Below, piece by piece: positions 62,873 to 64,000 of a stretch of 64,000 nt of DNA (positions within the stretch are counted from its first letter, which is position 1; the number at the start of each line of letters is the position of its first letter). This stretch comes from Archilochus colubris (Eukaryota; Chordata; Aves; Apodiformes; Trochilidae). The stretch spans positions 173,221,480-173,285,479 of the forward strand of contig CM041083.1 in NCBI GenBank assembly GCA_023079485.1, in the 5' to 3' direction. The notes beneath the pieces are model-generated. The model searched no databases. It had not been told where the DNA came from and worked only from the letters and a program-made list of their open reading frames with translations. The translations under genes and the position numbers were made by a program.

Positions 62873-63292
62873 TTCAAACTGTATGTTAATTGATATATAA
62901 CACTGTATGTCATCAAAACTATGGGTGCTATATGCCATAGCAACAATATTACAGTAAGAATCACCCAGATTAACGATGAATGAATTTTGATGAAACTGAT
63001 AAAAAAGTGCAGTGATGACAGGAGAGGATAAGCACAGCAGTGAGGGAACATACAACAGTACAACACCACACACCATCTCTCCTACCCTGAAGAACAGTTA
63101 TGACAGATGGAGCCTGAAGTTCAGGCCTAAATGCACTCAACAAACATTTTAGAGTGATGACCCATAGACTAGGAGAATGTTATCTGTGTGAATATATTAA
63201 AAGATAGGAAAGGTGGCAGTGATTAATCAGAATCTATTGGAAAGTGTGGGACCTGGGCATGATGTAGCTGGTATTGAGTAAGGGGTGAATAT
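62873..63292 (+). other. ERVL 3' untranslated region and polypurine tract
   Basis: No open frame of note on the plus strand. A purine-rich AGTAAGGGGTGAA (about 63277-63289) lies immediately before the LTR, where the plus-strand priming polypurine tract belongs. No env gene is recognisable; ERVL elements characteristically lack one. Confidence 0.55.
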
Positions 63293-63842
63293 TGTCCTGG
63301 TTTTGACTGGAATAGAATTAACTTTCTTCCTAGTAGTTGGTATACTATGGTTTGATTTAGGATGAGAAGTATGTGGGTAGCACACTGTTTGCTTAGTTGT
63401 TGCCCAGTGGTGCTTACACAAAATCAAAGACTTTTCAGCCTCTCATACTGCCCTGCCAGCAAGAAGGTTGGGGATGCACAAGCATTTGGGAAGGGACACA
63501 GCCAGGACAGGTGACCTTGGCTCACTGAGGGAATATTCTATACCATATGACATCGTGCTGAACATGCTGAACATCACAACTGAGGCCAGTTGGATGGGGT
63601 GTAGCAGTAGCTGGGCATGGGTCAGGGAGGGCTGAGCAACTGCATTGCACATCACTTGTTTAGTATATATTTTACATAGTTATTACACTTATCTTCCCTT
63701 CCTTTTCAGTCCTACTGAACTGTCTTTATCTCAACCCATGGCTTTTTACCTTTTTTTCCAGCTCTCCCATCCCACTGTGGAGGAGTATGTGTGTGTGAGT
63801 GGCTGTGTGGTGTTTAGCTGCTTGCCGGGTTAAACCACAACA
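63293..63842 (+). mobile_element. ERVL 3' LTR (550 bp)
   Basis: Starts TGTCCTGGTTTTGACTGG and ends TTAAACCACAACA, matching the edges of avian ERVL LTRs. It lies downstream of the integrase remnant in the right orientation. Internal landmarks shared with the LTR at 7927 include the 'atattctataccatatgaca' promoter-side block, although the TATA box here is degraded. A matching 5' LTR is not visible upstream of the gag fragment, so the provirus is 5'-truncated or that end has decayed. The expected 5-bp duplication could not be tested for that reason (right flank TCACA). Confidence 0.85.
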
Positions 63843-63945
63843 TCACAAAATGTGGAGATGGAAAGAATCTATTCAATCATCTACCCCATCTCTCTGCCAG
63901 TTCAGAATTACTCCCCATGATGTTTTTAACATAACTGCTTTTCTC
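63843..63945 (-). mobile_element. possible old CR1 fragment flanking the LTR
   Basis: 'caatcatctaccccatctct' followed by 'ctgccagttcagaattactc' resembles the reverse complement of the 3' region of old CR1 copies. It directly follows the LTR edge, so the ERVL may have inserted into it. Confidence 0.4.

Positions 63946-63948
<3 letters not shown>

Positions 63949-63976
<28 letters not shown>
63949..63976. repeat. poly-A tract
   Basis: Twenty-eight uninterrupted A residues. It could be a simple repeat or the tail of a retrocopy, but no retrocopy is recognisable upstream. Confidence 0.85.
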
Positions 63977-63979
<3 letters not shown>

Positions 63980-64000
63980 TTAGGGGGAAGAAATACCTAG

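Overview
The window looks like avian (probably neoavian) non-coding chromosomal DNA, intergenic or deep intronic. It is AT-leaning and has many copies of CR1 LINEs, several ending in the bird-typical ATTCTATGA-type 3' tail. It also carries an avian-style ERVL relic with a TGTCCTGG...ACA long terminal repeat, one MIR-like SINE, and long tetranucleotide arrays. I found no supportable host protein-coding exon, tRNA, rRNA or CRISPR array. Open frames up to about 210 codons are either low-complexity translations or unrecognised chance frames.

Layout. 1-7.9 kb: unique sequence. 7.9-8.7 kb: old ERVL-type solo LTR. 9.7-10.5 kb: very old CR1. 11.9-13.6 kb: possible LTR remnant and a CR1 tail. 20.0-20.6 kb: CR1. 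25.0-25.5 kb: large CCTT/CTTT array. 28.9 kb: poly-T plus GGA tract. 34.4-35.0 kb: CpG-containing stretch that may be a conserved regulatory element. 35.6-36.0 kb: GAAA array. 36.5-37.3 kb: CR1 reverse-transcriptase segment. 38.6-56.1 kb: four members of one TGTAG...CTACA family with 6-bp target duplications, interleaved with two tail-to-tail CR1s. 57.9 kb: MIR. 58.3-64 kb: a dense nest of CR1s in and around a broken ERVL provirus (gag-like, protease, RT, integrase, 3' LTR).

The most unusual signal is the TGTAG/CTACA family. One member (55.76-56.08 kb) looks like an ordinary retroviral solo LTR. The other three (38.59, 41.44 and 53.54 kb) carry the same first ~130 bp of the LTR, but their far end is an inverted copy of their own 5' end, with arms of 55, 88 and about 250 bp. 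All four have TG...CA ends and 6-bp target duplications, as retroviral integrase products do. Arms within the first two elements are nearly identical (1 difference each by hand count), while the same segment differs at about a third of positions between those two. That suggests each palindrome formed by self-copying rather than descending from one fixed inverted-repeat transposon. The loop of the largest carries tRNA-like A and B boxes. My working hypothesis is LTR-derived foldback elements with two U3 ends that integrate through a retroviral integrase. This is inference from hand alignment only.

Nothing here forms an operon or pathway. The interpretable biology is the layered history of retroelement insertion: old CR1s were hit by later LTR elements, and the ERVL provirus was itself interrupted by CR1s.
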